Origin: an uncultured Woeseiaceae bacterium
GTDB taxonomy: Bacteria > Pseudomonadota > Gammaproteobacteria > Steroidobacterales > Woeseiaceae
NCBI GenBank assembly: GCA_905480255.1
Contig: CAJQPR010000099.1
Coordinates: 1-41,353, forward strand
Reading direction: 5' to 3'
DNA: 41,353 nt
The notes beneath the pieces were generated by a model, which saw only the letters and a program-made list of their open reading frames with translations, ran no database searches and was not told the origin of the DNA. Numbering within the stretch: position 1 is the first letter of the stretch; every line of letters begins with the position of its first letter. This document shows positions 1 through 9,869 of this stretch, in pieces. Position numbers and translations under genes: made by a program.

Positions 1-2097
1 GACACAAATCGACAGATGGCGCAGCGGGAACTATTGAGCAGCCCTCTTTATAAAGACTTGCTGATCAGTTCCGACGGCCGGACAACCGCATTGCGTGTGG
101 ACATGCAAAGAGACGCTGCCTACCGGAAAATGCGCGAGGAACGCGATCGGCTTAGAGAGCAAGAATACGTTGAGGGACTGACCGACGAAGAGAGCGGTAA
201 GCTGGCTGCTGTGTCCAACGATTACGACGCTCGTACTCGCGATCTGCTCGCCGATCAGGCAGCCGCGATCAAATCTGTGCGGAGCATTCTCGATGAACAC
301 AGGGGCTCCGCCAGATTGCACCTCGGCGGCGTACCGATGATCGTTGCGGACTCTATGGAATACATCCGTAGCGACCTTGTGACATTTGGCTTAGGTGTGC
401 TGGTTTTTCTTATCGTCATTCTGGCCGTGTCATTCAAAAAGATGCGCTGGGTAGTCCTCCCACTGATCACTTGCATCATCACTTGCATTACGATGATTGG
501 ATTGCTCGGCCGCTTCGACTGGCGCGTCACTGTCGTATCGTCAAATTTCGTCGCACTCACTCTCATTTTATGTCTTGCGCTGACGCTGCATATCATCGTG
601 AGGTACCGTGAAATTCACGAGATGAATCCGGATGCCGATCAGTTCATGCTGGTCAGCAAGACGGTACGCCGTATCGTAGAGCCTTGCCTCTACACTGCGT
701 TGACCACTATCGTGGCTTTCGGTTCGCTAATGTTCAGTGGCATTCGTCCTGTTATTGATTTCGGCTGGATGATGTCCATCGGCATCATTGTCGCCTTCAT
801 CGTTTCATTTACCTTCTTTCCAGCAGCGCTGATGCTGCTGAAGCCCGGCACAGCAGTATCGAGAAATGACATCACTGGCGCGATCACGCGGTTTTTTGCC
901 AACCTGATTCACAGCCGCGGCACTGAGACCCTGCTCGCGTTTGGCGTATTGGTAGTGCTGGGCCTGGCCGGCATCACAAAGCTGACCGTCGAGAACCGTT
1001 TCATCGACTATTACAAGGAATCAACCGAGATCTATCGGGGTATGGAGCTGATCGACCGGCAACTAGGCGGCACAACACCGCTCGACGTCATTGTCGACGC
1101 CCCTGAGGGGCTTGCCACATCAACAGAGTCTTCGGCAGACGACGACTACACCGAAGAATTCGAAGACATCTATGCAGACGAAACCAGCGACGAAGCGGGA
1201 ATCACCGCTCGAAGCTACTGGTTCAATAGCCGGCAATTGCCCGAAGTCGAAAAGCTGCACAACTACCTGGACGGTCTGACCGACACAGGCAAAGTCGTAT
1301 CACTCACAACATTCACGAGAATCCTCGAGCAACTGGACCCTGAAGTCGCGGAGGACAATTTCACTTTGTCGGTGGTCTACGAAAAACTACCGGTTGATGT
1401 TCGTAAAACCCTGCTGTCACCTTACCTGTCCGACGACGGCAACCAGATCCGGCTTGGCGTTCGGGTATTCGAATCTGATCGTTCGCTGAATCGTGCTGAG
1501 TTACTCAGCACAATTCAGCAGCAGCTTGTCGAGCAATTTAGCATTGATAAATCGCGGATCCATCTCAGCGGCATGCTGGTGTTGTACAACAATATGCTGC
1601 AAAGCCTGTTTCAGTCGCAGATTCTGACCCTCGGTGCGGTTTTCGTTGCCATCATGATCATGTTCCTGGTTCTTTTCCGGTCCATGAAAACTGCAATCAT
1701 CGCAATCATCCCTAACCTGACCTCGGCGTGTCTCGTTCTCGGGCTAATGGGCTGGGCGGGAATACCTCTGGACCTGATGACCATAACAATTGCCGCCATA
1801 ACGGTGGGGATAGGAGTCGATGACACCATTCACTACGTACATCGTTTCCACTACGAATTCAGACAGGACCAGGACTACAGGGCTGCCATTTTTCGCTGTC
1901 ATCGCAGCATCGGCCGCGCGATTTACTATACGAGCGTAACCATCATGCTCGGGTTTTCCATACTCGCCTTCTCGCGTTTCATCCCGACGATCTATTTTGG
2001 ACTGCTGACCAGTCTTGCGATGTTGATGGCCCTTCTCGCAAACATGACTTTACTGCCGCTTCTGATTACGAAATTCAGGGTCGCGGGACAATCCTGA
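1..2097 (+). CDS. RND/MMPL-family exporter, 5'-truncated by window edge
   Basis: C-terminal 698 residues of a predicted inner-membrane exporter of the RND superfamily (MMPL/HAE3-like, proton-driven). The frame is open from base 1, so the ATG at 16 is probably internal: the visible part begins inside the first periplasmic loop and the first transmembrane helix is missing. A cluster of helices lies at about residues 120-275, a second hydrophilic periplasmic domain at about 325-535, then a second helix cluster. In the latter, GIGVDDTIHY (about residue 600) has the paired Asp typical of the proton-relay helix of this family. The equivalent helix of the first half lacks that Asp pair. Substrate cannot be told; lipids or hydrophobic compounds are usual for the family. 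The next gene starts 105 bases downstream on the same strand, with no clear terminator between. Confidence 0.85.
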   Translation, partial: DTNRQMAQRELLSSPLYKDLLISSDGRTTALRVDMQRDAAYRKMREERDRLREQEYVEGLTDEESGKLAAVSNDYDARTRDLLADQAAAIKSVRSILDEHRGSARLHLGGVPMIVADSMEYIRSDLVTFGLGVLVFLIVILAVSFKKMRWVVLPLITCIITCITMIGLLGRFDWRVTVVSSNFVALTLILCLALTLHIIVRYREIHEMNPDADQFMLVSKTVRRIVEPCLYTALTTIVAFGSLMFSGIRPVIDFGWMMSIGIIVAFIVSFTFFPAALMLLKPGTAVSRNDITGAITRFFANLIHSRGTETLLAFGVLVVLGLAGITKLTVENRFIDYYKESTEIYRGMELIDRQLGGTTPLDVIVDAPEGLATSTESSADDDYTEEFEDIYADETSDEAGITARSYWFNSRQLPEVEKLHNYLDGLTDTGKVVSLTTFTRILEQLDPEVAEDNFTLSVVYEKLPVDVRKTLLSPYLSDDGNQIRLGVRVFESDRSLNRAELLSTIQQQLVEQFSIDKSRIHLSGMLVLYNNMLQSLFQSQILTLGAVFVAIMIMFLVLFRSMKTAIIAIIPNLTSACLVLGLMGWAGIPLDLMTITIAAITVGIGVDDTIHYVHRFHYEFRQDQDYRAAIFRCHRSIGRAIYYTSVTIMLGFSILAFSRFIPTIYFGLLTSLAMLMALLANMTLLPLLITKFRVAGQS

Positions 2098-2202
2098 GCG
2101 ATACCGCACTTACCGCGATACGCGAATCTACGTAGCGCACTGCACATTGACCGATGCCATCATTAAGACGCCAATCAAAGCTGGCAATGGAGGCGAGCGG
2201 CA

Positions 2203-3522
2203 ATGAACAACAAGATCAAGCAAGACGTCAATCTCTTCGACGTAGCTCAACAGCAATTCGACCGTGCCCTGACCTGGGTGGATGACCTCAAGGCGGGGCT
2301 TATAGAATCGCTTAAGAACCCACGCCGCGTTACTCACGTATATTTTCCCGTATATATGGATGACGAATCCGTTCGAATGTTTCATGGGTTTCGTGTCCTG
2401 CACAACAATGCACGGGGACCAGGTAAAGGGGGTGTTCGATATCACCCTGCAGTTTCCGAGGACGAAGTCGCTGCACTCGCTGCTTTCATGACCTGGAAGA
2501 CTGCCATCGTCGGTGTCCCTTTTGGCGGCGCCAAAGGCGGTGTCATCTGTAATCCGAAGGAATTGAGTCAATCCGAGCTGCGGAGAATTACGCGACGGTT
2601 TGTCATTGCGCTTGGCAATGCAATTGGTCCGCATACCGATATTCCTGCACCGGATGTATATACAGACCAACAGACGATGGCATGGATCTATGACACGTTT
2701 GACGTGATGCACCCCGGCAAGAACAACCGTGCTGTGGTGACTGGCAAACCCATTGAGCTGGGCGGCTCGCTCGGGCGCGATGAAGCAACCGCCCGCGGCT
2801 GCCTTTATGCCACCGAGCAGTTGTTGAAGCTCGGCATGGCCCCGGGTGTCGAAACAGTGCGCGGGGCCCGCATTGCGATTCAGGGCTGCGGCAATGCAGG
2901 CGCAACCGCGATGCGCCTTTTCCACGAGGCTGGCGCAAGAATCGTTGCCATCAGTGACTCATCCGGCGGTATCTACATGGAAAATGGCCTGGATCCCGCG
3001 GCGGTACTCGCGTTCAAAGAGGAACACGGCACCGTTGTCGGTCTCCCCGACTCAATGACAATTACGAATGAGGAACTGCTCGCAACTGAGTGCGAAATCC
3101 TGATTCCGGCGGCACTGGAGGGACAGCTGCGTGCAGACAACGCGGCGAACGTTGCCGCGAAGCTGGTCGTTGAAGCGGCAAACGGCCCGTCAACGCCCAA
3201 AGCTGACGAGATCATGCAGGCAAACGGAGTTACGGTTTTGCCTGACATACTGGCCAACGCCGGGGGCGTAGTCGTCAGCTATTTCGAATGGGTGCAGAAT
3301 CTTGAGAATCAGCAGTGGAGTATCGACAAGGTTCATGACCGACTTCGTATGCGCATGGTGACGGCTGTGGACGATATTGCCGCATGCTGGCACGAACTGA
3401 GTAACAATCATCGTACCAGCGGCAATGGTGATCGGCCCGACCCGACCTTGCGCGATGCCGCCCTGGTTACCGCAATCCGCCGGCTCGCAACGGTCACAAT
3501 GCAACGCGATATCTGGATGTAG
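2203..3522 (+). CDS. Glu/Leu/Phe/Val dehydrogenase
   Basis: A 439-residue NAD(P)-dependent amino-acid dehydrogenase of the Glu/Leu/Phe/Val family, most like glutamate dehydrogenase: reversible oxidative deamination of glutamate to 2-oxoglutarate in the cytoplasm. Seen in the sequence: the substrate-domain segment GKGGVRYHP, the catalytic-lysine motif GGAKGG at about residues 107-112, PDVYTDQQTMAW further on, and a Rossmann dinucleotide motif GCGNAG near residue 228. Length is normal for the family. The ATG at 2203 has a good Shine-Dalgarno (tggagg) 8-9 bases upstream, which fixes the start. It stands between an exporter and a cation ATPase with no obvious functional link. Cofactor preference (NAD or NADP) and Glu versus Leu specificity cannot be assigned by eye. 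Confidence 0.92.
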   Translation: MNNKIKQDVNLFDVAQQQFDRALTWVDDLKAGLIESLKNPRRVTHVYFPVYMDDESVRMFHGFRVLHNNARGPGKGGVRYHPAVSEDEVAALAAFMTWKTAIVGVPFGGAKGGVICNPKELSQSELRRITRRFVIALGNAIGPHTDIPAPDVYTDQQTMAWIYDTFDVMHPGKNNRAVVTGKPIELGGSLGRDEATARGCLYATEQLLKLGMAPGVETVRGARIAIQGCGNAGATAMRLFHEAGARIVAISDSSGGIYMENGLDPAAVLAFKEEHGTVVGLPDSMTITNEELLATECEILIPAALEGQLRADNAANVAAKLVVEAANGPSTPKADEIMQANGVTVLPDILANAGGVVVSYFEWVQNLENQQWSIDKVHDRLRMRMVTAVDDIAACWHELSNNHRTSGNGDRPDPTLRDAALVTAIRRLATVTMQRDIWM

Positions 3523-3573
3523 CTAACACGAAGACAGGTTAGAGTTATGCCTGTCCCGAACGGTGGTCAGGTG

Positions 3574-6165
3574 ATGCCCGAAACCGAACGACACACGTCC
3601 TGGCACATGCAAGAGGCCACCGCGGTGCTTGCATCGTTGGGGTCGACGCCTGCATCGGGATTATCCACGAGCGAGGCAGCAGCCAGGCTGGCCATATCCG
3701 GCCCGAATGAATTCGAAAGTGACAGGCCCCCGACAATCCTGAAGCTCGTCGCGAATCAACTCGCTGACTTCATGATTGGAATACTCATTGCCGCCGCACT
3801 GATTTCGGCTTTTCTGGGCGATATCGTCGACACGATCGCCATCGTCGTCATTGTGCTTCTCAATGCTGCGGTAGGCGTATTCCAGGAATACCGTGCAGAA
3901 CGTGCTGTTGCCGCACTCCGGGAGATGAGCGCACCGTTGGCGCGAGTTATTCGCGACGGATCGGAACACGAAATACCATCCCGGGATTTGGTGCCCGGAG
4001 ATATCATTCTGCTGGTTGCCGGAGATGTTGCGCCTGCCGATATCAGGTTGGTGAGTGTCATAGATCTCGGCGTTGACGAATCTGCTATGACCGGGGAATC
4101 GGTTCCGGTATCAAAAAACGATCATATCGGTCGTGCCGATGGGGCAACGATATCCGAACAACACAACATGGTATGGAAAAGCACCATGGTCACCCGGGGA
4201 CGAGCGACGGGCGTTGCGGTCCTGACGGGCCAGGCGACTGAAATCGGCCAGATTGCGACATTGTTACGTGGTGACACTATTGCAAGGACGCCACTCCAGA
4301 CGAGAATGGCGCAATTCAGTCGCCGAATCGCGCTTGCCGTCGTGGCAATCTGCGCCATGATCTTTTTTACCGGGCTAATGCAGGGACAGCCCACTTTGCT
4401 GATGTTGATGACTGCACTCAGTCTTGCAGTCGCTGCAGTTCCGGAAGCACTTCCGGCTGTAATAACTGTCGCACTTGGACTCGGCGCACGACGACTCGGC
4501 GATCTCAAAGCGCTGGTCAGGCGCCTGCCAGCCGTGGAGTCTCTCGGGTCGGTAAACTATATCTGCGCAGACAAGACGGGCACGTTGACCGAAAACCGCA
4601 TGCAACTCGGCGCAATCGTTGCCGGTGGCGAACGCTACGATAACCTGTCCTGCGTTCCATCTGATCTTCGGGAGCGCATCGGTTGGGTCATGGCGCTTTG
4701 CAACGACGTTGACACGGCCAGTCAACCGTTTAAAGGAGATCCCACCGAGGTCGCCCTGCTGCAAGGGGCAATGAAAAGTGGCTTTGAGAAATCGATTCTC
4801 GAGGTGGAAATGCCGAGAATCGCAGAGCTTCCATTTCAGTCGGATCGCCAGTGCATGGTGACGTTACACAGGGCAATAACCGGTGGACTGGCATTTATGA
4901 AAGGCGCACCGGAACGAGTCGTCGAGGCCTGCGGCCTGCGAGCTTCATCTGAATATCTTGAAATAGCCAACGGACTCGCCGGGGACGGATACCGGGTTCT
5001 TGCGCTCGCCTGCCGTGACACCGATGAATCTGTCGAGGATATTTCTGCTATCGACATTGAAACAGGTTGGTCATTCCTTGGCTTCGCCGGCCTGATTGAT
5101 CCACCGAAAGACGGCGTAAGTGAAGCGATTAAGGAGTGTCGATCAGCGGGTATCGTACCTGTCATGGTTACCGGCGATCATCCGGCGACAGCTATGGCTA
5201 TCGCGAAGAAAATTGGACTTGCCGGGGACAACGACCGCTTGATAACCGGGGTGGAGCTGGAGAGCATGAACGCCCGTGACCTTGAGTCGTGTGTCGAGGA
5301 AATTCGCATTTATGCACGCTTGAATCCGGAACAGAAAATCAGAATCGTTCAGGCACTTCAAAAAGCAGGCCATTTTGTCGCAATGACGGGAGATGGCGTT
5401 AATGACGCGCCGGCTTTAAAACAAGCGACAATAGGTATCGCGATGGGTCAGCGCGGGACCGAAGTTGCTCGTGAGGCTGCAGAAATTGTATTGCTCGATG
5501 ACAGCTTCCCGACCATTGTTGAAGCAGTTCACGAAGGGCGGAGAATCTTCGATGACATCCGGAAATTCATCCGCTACACGATGACCAGCAATTCCGGAGA
5601 GATATGGGTACTGATGCTGGCGCCGTTTCTCGGGCTGCCAATTCCCCTGTTGCCCCTGCACATTCTCTGGATCAACCTGGTAACTGACGGGTTTCCGGGG
5701 CTTGCTCTATCTGCGGAGCCCGCAGAGAGAGATGTAATGCAACGCAAACCGCGTCCAACTGAAGAGGGAATCTTCACCACCGAAATGGTCACCCACATAT
5801 TTTGGGTCGGTCTGACGATTGGCGGACTGACGCTTGCGACGCAGGCTTTCGCCTTAAGCCACGAGATTCCGCAGTGGCAAACGATGGTCTTTACAGTCCT
5901 GGTTTTCGCACAGTTATTTCACAGCCTCGCGATCCGTTCGGAACGGTATTCGCTACTCAGTATCGGTCTGTTTACGAATCCGGCACTTATTGTTGCGGTG
6001 TTAGCCACGATTGCAGCGCAGCTTCTCGTGATATACGTGCCGGCGCTCAACGTCATATTTCACACGATGCCGCTCTCTGCGATGGAATTAGCCGCATGCT
6101 TCGCCATCGGCGCGATCGTCCTTGTCGTTGTGGAGACAGAAAAGAAGCTGCGAAGACCAACCTAG
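3574..6165 (+). CDS. P-type IIA cation ATPase, Ca2+-ATPase-like
   Basis: An 863-residue P-type ATPase pumping cations across the inner membrane. All signature motifs are present: TGES (about 173-176, actuator domain), DKTGTLT with phosphorylated Asp about 333, KGAPE in the nucleotide domain, TGDHP, and TGDGVNDAP (about 605). Ion-site residues match class IIA Ca2+ pumps: PEALP in M4 (Glu about 291) and NLVTDG in M6 (Asn 701, Asp 705). Ca2+ (or Mn2+) export is therefore the best guess, though bacterial members annotated as Na+ or generic cation pumps look similar. The start is uncertain: ATG 3547 in the same frame would add nine residues, but 3574 fits the usual N-terminus better; neither has a strong ribosome binding site. 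It converges on the gene at 6280. Confidence 0.9.
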   Translation: MPETERHTSWHMQEATAVLASLGSTPASGLSTSEAAARLAISGPNEFESDRPPTILKLVANQLADFMIGILIAAALISAFLGDIVDTIAIVVIVLLNAAVGVFQEYRAERAVAALREMSAPLARVIRDGSEHEIPSRDLVPGDIILLVAGDVAPADIRLVSVIDLGVDESAMTGESVPVSKNDHIGRADGATISEQHNMVWKSTMVTRGRATGVAVLTGQATEIGQIATLLRGDTIARTPLQTRMAQFSRRIALAVVAICAMIFFTGLMQGQPTLLMLMTALSLAVAAVPEALPAVITVALGLGARRLGDLKALVRRLPAVESLGSVNYICADKTGTLTENRMQLGAIVAGGERYDNLSCVPSDLRERIGWVMALCNDVDTASQPFKGDPTEVALLQGAMKSGFEKSILEVEMPRIAELPFQSDRQCMVTLHRAITGGLAFMKGAPERVVEACGLRASSEYLEIANGLAGDGYRVLALACRDTDESVEDISAIDIETGWSFLGFAGLIDPPKDGVSEAIKECRSAGIVPVMVTGDHPATAMAIAKKIGLAGDNDRLITGVELESMNARDLESCVEEIRIYARLNPEQKIRIVQALQKAGHFVAMTGDGVNDAPALKQATIGIAMGQRGTEVAREAAEIVLLDDSFPTIVEAVHEGRRIFDDIRKFIRYTMTSNSGEIWVLMLAPFLGLPIPLLPLHILWINLVTDGFPGLALSAEPAERDVMQRKPRPTEEGIFTTEMVTHIFWVGLTIGGLTLATQAFALSHEIPQWQTMVFTVLVFAQLFHSLAIRSERYSLLSIGLFTNPALIVAVLATIAAQLLVIYVPALNVIFHTMPLSAMELAACFAIGAIVLVVVETEKKLRRPT

Positions 6166-6279
6166 CCGAGCTGGCTGAGTATTCCCTCTGCCTGAGATTT
6201 CAGCTCGTCATCTTCCGCTGCAACTTCGGGCGCCTTCCTGGCTCGTCCTGGTTTTTTTCTGTGCGCTGTGCCGGATTCC

Positions 6280-7749
6280 CTACCATTCGGTTACCGATTG
6301 GCCGGTCGAAATTTTGACCAGGTATTGCTCGACCAGCTCTCTCAGAGCGGCGTCCCGCGGAATGTCGCCCATGTTCTTCACCGTTTCACGCTGCCAGCTT
6401 GCCGGCGTCACCTGAGCCTCCAACCGATCACGAATAATCCCGAGAAGAGTTTTCCGCTCCGACTCATCCACGCCGATTTCCGCCAGACCCTCATCGGCCA
6501 CGGGCAGCATTTCCCGGCACAACGTGGCGGCAGATGCCTCGCGCGGCGACGTTTCATTCAGGGTCGGCCAGATCAGGTCCGCCCTGAGGCTGCTTTGGGC
6601 AGCCCTGTAAAAGTTGTAGTCCGCGTAGCGAAAGGGAAAGGCCGGCAGCAAAGCATCCATGTTGTGGCTCAGGCCAATCGTCAATCCAACCAGGTAGGCT
6701 GCACTGGCCATCATGTCGATGGGCGCAGGACCGGACGGCAACGCCCGCAGTTCGATTCGAAGGTGCCCGCCGTCGGCAGAGTCATATACCGGCCTGTTCC
6801 AGTTCCAGATCGTGCTCTGCTGCAATCTCAGTTCAGCAAGCTCGGGTATTCCACCCTCCCGAACGATCTCCATGTCATCGACATCCGAACAGGCCGGCAC
6901 CAGGACCGGGTACAGATGGCAGGATTCGGAAAACAACTCCAGCGCACCCTTTCTTACCCAGCCATGACCGAACGGCACACGCGCCATGCGACGCCACTCG
7001 TGCCGGTGCCTGCGTGTATCAACAGCTTGTTTAAACAATGCGATCCTGGTCTCGTCCCACAGACTGTGACCCAGGAGATACGGTGAATTGGCAGCGACAG
7101 CGAGAGCAAGCGGCGTGGCCAGTTGCGCCGCGTTGTAACAGGCAGCGAACTGGTTCGGGTTTACCCGAAGATGGATCTGAAAAGAGGTATTGGCGCCTTC
7201 CACCGCGACGCTGTCAAAATCAGTCGCAAGCGGTTCTTCTCCGTCGATACTGATGTGAATACTCTCGCGCCGCATGCGGCGAATACCTGCGGCCAGGGCA
7301 TGGTAGCGCGGCAGGTCCGTCATCCACCCTTTCTGTAAGTGATCCATCGTCAGCGTTGGAAGAATGCCGATCGGAACGATACGACCACCAAACTCGGACG
7401 AAACCCTGCCCAGTTCGCCGAGCGCACCGGCCAACTCGTTCTGCATCGAAGTGAACGGCGTGCCTGCAGACGGCACAGGCGAGAGGTTGAACTCCAGGTT
7501 GAACTGATCGAGCTCCAGCTGCAGGTGCGGGTCCCGTGACTCCGCAAGAACTTCCCGATTCAGAGGAAGGGCCTCGGCATTCGAGCCAACTATCGACATT
7601 TCCAGCTCAGCGCCGAGACTCGATTCTCCGACGCCAAACCCCGGCCTCTCAAGCAGAGCTTCAAGCGCGAACAGGCTTTCTCTCAGGCTGGCCTCTGCCT
7701 GAATATATTCCTCGACAGTAAATGAGCTGCGATCGATCGACAATCCCAC
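6280..7749 (-). CDS. glutamate-cysteine ligase family protein
   Basis: A 489-residue protein resembling the GCS2-type glutamate-cysteine ligase-like family (ATP-dependent carboxylate-amine ligation; cytoplasmic). Support: an early SLGAELEM segment like the Glu-rich nucleotide/metal-binding strand of the family, a QLELDQFNLEFNL stretch, a central SFQIHLRV strand, then a HLRIELRALPSGP block. These fit the GCS fold, but the protein is not close to classical E. coli GshA, so true glutathione synthesis is unproven. The start codon is GTG with an AGAGG-like site about 8 bases upstream. It is a single-gene unit converging on the ATPase; the 269 bases upstream (7750-8018) hold its likely promoter. 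Confidence 0.75.
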   Translation of the reverse strand: MGLSIDRSSFTVEEYIQAEASLRESLFALEALLERPGFGVGESSLGAELEMSIVGSNAEALPLNREVLAESRDPHLQLELDQFNLEFNLSPVPSAGTPFTSMQNELAGALGELGRVSSEFGGRIVPIGILPTLTMDHLQKGWMTDLPRYHALAAGIRRMRRESIHISIDGEEPLATDFDSVAVEGANTSFQIHLRVNPNQFAACYNAAQLATPLALAVAANSPYLLGHSLWDETRIALFKQAVDTRRHRHEWRRMARVPFGHGWVRKGALELFSESCHLYPVLVPACSDVDDMEIVREGGIPELAELRLQQSTIWNWNRPVYDSADGGHLRIELRALPSGPAPIDMMASAAYLVGLTIGLSHNMDALLPAFPFRYADYNFYRAAQSSLRADLIWPTLNETSPREASAATLCREMLPVADEGLAEIGVDESERKTLLGIIRDRLEAQVTPASWQRETVKNMGDIPRDAALRELVEQYLVKISTGQSVTEW

Positions 7750-8018
7750 AGACCAAGCCTCTTTTTCGTATGCAGCAGAATATATGCATGCAGATCAGGA
7801 ACCGATATACCGATATATACTGACTCTTATCTCGCCTCTTCCCGAGCAAAATATAAGAATGGACAGCCGTCACAGCTAATAACTGCTGTTTTTCATTGTT
7901 GTCGACGTTTTTGCCGGGCTGTGGGTTGGCTGGTATTGGGGCGCGGCTGCCGCTTTGGAGCCATGCGGTGGGCCTAGTCGTTTTGCATCGCTATATTCAG
8001 GAGCGTTTCGACTGAACG
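7750..8018. other. intergenic region upstream of the GCS-like gene
   Basis: 269 bases between the GCS-like gene start and the end of the nhaD-like gene, both read leftward. No convincing reading frame. The left part is AT-rich, with an 8-base tandem repeat (ACCGATAT twice, 7801-7816) and a TGCATGCA palindrome (7785-7792), in the right place for promoter or operator elements of the GCS-like gene. At the far end a short inverted repeat (AGCGTT/AACGCT, 8002-8020) overlaps the nhaD-like stop but has no T-run after it, so it is a weak terminator candidate at best. Confidence 0.45.
7801..7816. repeat. 8-bp tandem direct repeat
   Basis: ACCGATAT occurs twice in direct succession within an AT-rich stretch some 50-65 bases upstream of the GTG start of the GCS-like gene. 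It could be a binding site for a regulator, or chance; no known consensus was recognised. Confidence 0.4.
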
Positions 8019-9362
8019 CTAGAGATATCGCAAATAGATATAAGCGGTAGCTATGACGACGCTCAGCAACATCAACGGGAATGCGATCGCCATGAATTTG
8101 ATGAAGCGAATGCGATGACCGGCCCGTTCCGCAAATCCGGCGACGATCAGGTTGGCACTCGCCCCGACCAGTGAACCGTTGCCGCCGAGACAGGCGCCAA
8201 GCGCGAGCGACCACCAGAGCGGCATCAGGTTCTCGGCGCCGCCGAAGGTCGGCGCCATCGACTCGATCATCGGGATCATCGTTGCAACAAACGGAATATT
8301 GTCGACTACGGCGGACGCAACCGCTGCGATCCAGAGAACGGCAATGGCAGTCACGCCGAGATCCCCACCGGTAAGGTTCAGAACCCAATCAGCAAGCAAC
8401 TCCAGCAGCCCGGCATGCTCGATGCCCGTGACAACGATAAACAGCCCGACGAAAAAGAATATTGTGACCCATTCCACTTCGCCAAAAGATTTGTGGACAT
8501 CTTCCGACTGATCATCGGCCTGTCGACCAAGATTGTTCAAAAACATGAGAATGCCTGCTCCAAACATTGCAATCGTCGCCGGTTCGAGCCGCAGCGGGTG
8601 CGCGAGAACGAAAGCGATGACCACCAAAACCAGGACCGACATTGACTTTTTTAGCAAGACTACGTCAGTGATCGCCTCGCGCTCCCGAAAATTCATTATG
8701 CGTTCACGCGCTTCATCAGTTGCATGCAGGCTCTTCCCCCAAATCATGTAGATGATCACCATGGTAACCAGCATTATTACCGGGGTGATAGGGGCCAGGT
8801 TCACCAGGAAGTCGTTAAAACTCAAATGAACCGCAGAGCCGATCATGATGTTTGGCGGATCACCCACCAATGTTGCGGCACCGCCGATATTGGATGCGAA
8901 TATCTCGGCGAACAGAAATGGATATGGGTCAATTTCCATTTCTTCGGTTATCAACAGCGTGACCGGGGCAATCAGCAATACGGTCGTAACGTTGTCTAAC
9001 AGGGCAGAGAATGCTGCGGTAACGATCGACAACATCAGGAGAATACCCCAGGGACTCGCTTTAACTTTTTTGGCAGACCAAATAGCAATGTACTGGAATA
9101 TCCCGCATCGGCGCGTGATCGCCACGATCACCATCATCCCGGTTAGCAGGCCTAGCGTATTGAAGTCGACGCCAGCAATCGCCTGCTCCTGGTTCAATAC
9201 TCCGAGTGAGATCATAAGCGCAGCGCCCAGACCAGAGACGATGGCTCGATTGATCGTCTCGGTGACAATGACGAGATAGGTTATTACGAACAGAATTGCC
9301 GACACCCACATCGGGTCCCAGCCAAACACGACATGCGTCGCTATGTTCGGATCAGCGTGCAT
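8019..9362 (-). CDS. NhaD/ArsB-type ion transporter (IT superfamily)
   Basis: A 447-residue polytopic membrane protein of the ion-transporter superfamily (ArsB/NhaD/SLC13 type), most likely a Na+/H+ antiporter. It has a repeated fold: helices interrupted by the conserved segment DNVTTVLLIAPV in the first half and DNIPFVATMIPM in the second, each followed by a helix break (ASNIGGAATLVGDPPN in the first; ALGACLGGNGSLVGASAN in the second). The Asp-Asn and GDPPN/GASAN motifs are those of NhaD-like carriers. An in-frame ATG at 9386 would overlap the upstream CBS gene by 35 bases; ATG 9362 (11-base overlap) is preferred. It is the last gene of the long hyp-linked run. An arsenite or anion carrier is a less likely alternative. 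Confidence 0.82.
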   Translation of the reverse strand: MHADPNIATHVVFGWDPMWVSAILFVITYLVIVTETINRAIVSGLGAALMISLGVLNQEQAIAGVDFNTLGLLTGMMVIVAITRRCGIFQYIAIWSAKKVKASPWGILLMLSIVTAAFSALLDNVTTVLLIAPVTLLITEEMEIDPYPFLFAEIFASNIGGAATLVGDPPNIMIGSAVHLSFNDFLVNLAPITPVIMLVTMVIIYMIWGKSLHATDEARERIMNFREREAITDVVLLKKSMSVLVLVVIAFVLAHPLRLEPATIAMFGAGILMFLNNLGRQADDQSEDVHKSFGEVEWVTIFFFVGLFIVVTGIEHAGLLELLADWVLNLTGGDLGVTAIAVLWIAAVASAVVDNIPFVATMIPMIESMAPTFGGAENLMPLWWSLALGACLGGNGSLVGASANLIVAGFAERAGHRIRFIKFMAIAFPLMLLSVVIATAYIYLRYL

Positions 9363-9849
9363 CGTTACCCGCGTCGGAATAGACATTCATGACGAGTTTC
9401 TCGAGTACATCCCATGCAGAAACCATTCCGACGAGTTTGTTTTTCTCACCATCAACGACCAGGACCGGTACGCTGGTATTGATACTTCGATGAAGCAGCT
9501 CAAGCACTTCCGGCAATGGCGTCTCCGGACTACATAAAAGCAGGTCGTCCTTACTCTCAAGAAATTGTGATACAGGTTTTTGCCCAACCGACTGCAATCG
9601 ATGATAAAACTCGCCCATGTCGTCCGGCATAAAACTCAAATTGGTCAGTCCGAACTCAATCTGAGCGGCTTTTGGCAACAAAAGGTCCACGAGTTGACGC
9701 AAACCGAAAAGACCAACGAACTGATCATCTTCATTCACGACCGCAAGGGTGCGAACGTGGCGTTCATGCATCATTTTTAATCCGTCTTTGACGGTTTTGT
9801 CAGGGTGTATTTTCCTGAGATTCCGGGTCATGATGGATTGAACGGTCAT
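9352..9849 (-). CDS. CBS-pair protein
   Basis: A 165-residue soluble protein made of two CBS motifs and no other domain: the first starts at TVQSIMTRNLRKI with HERHVRTLAVVNEDDQFVG, the second covers about residues 105-160 with SINTSVPVLVVDGEKNKLVG. CBS pairs bind AMP, ATP, SAM or c-di-AMP and usually control a partner enzyme or transporter. Its 3' end overlaps the start of the NhaD-like transporter, suggesting co-translation and a role in gating or regulating it (inference). An AGGAAA site precedes the ATG. It follows another CBS protein by 20 bases. Confidence 0.82.
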   Translation of the reverse strand: MTVQSIMTRNLRKIHPDKTVKDGLKMMHERHVRTLAVVNEDDQFVGLFGLRQLVDLLLPKAAQIEFGLTNLSFMPDDMGEFYHRLQSVGQKPVSQFLESKDDLLLCSPETPLPEVLELLHRSINTSVPVLVVDGEKNKLVGMVSAWDVLEKLVMNVYSDAGNDAR

Positions 9850-9869
9850 CTGCGGTTTCCTGTTGGCTG

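Noticed and set aside
6166-6282. Minus-strand open stretch after the GCS-like stop that reads like a charged protein C-terminus ending EGILSQLG
   Set aside because: The frame is closed by a stop just upstream and has no ATG, GTG or TTG start; the GCS-like protein already ends normally. It could be a decayed remnant, but there is too little to call a pseudogene.
5802-6317. 171-codon + strand frame overlapping the ATPase end
   Set aside because: Out-of-frame shadow of the ATPase gene extending into the intergenic gap; no family resemblance and no ribosome binding site seen.
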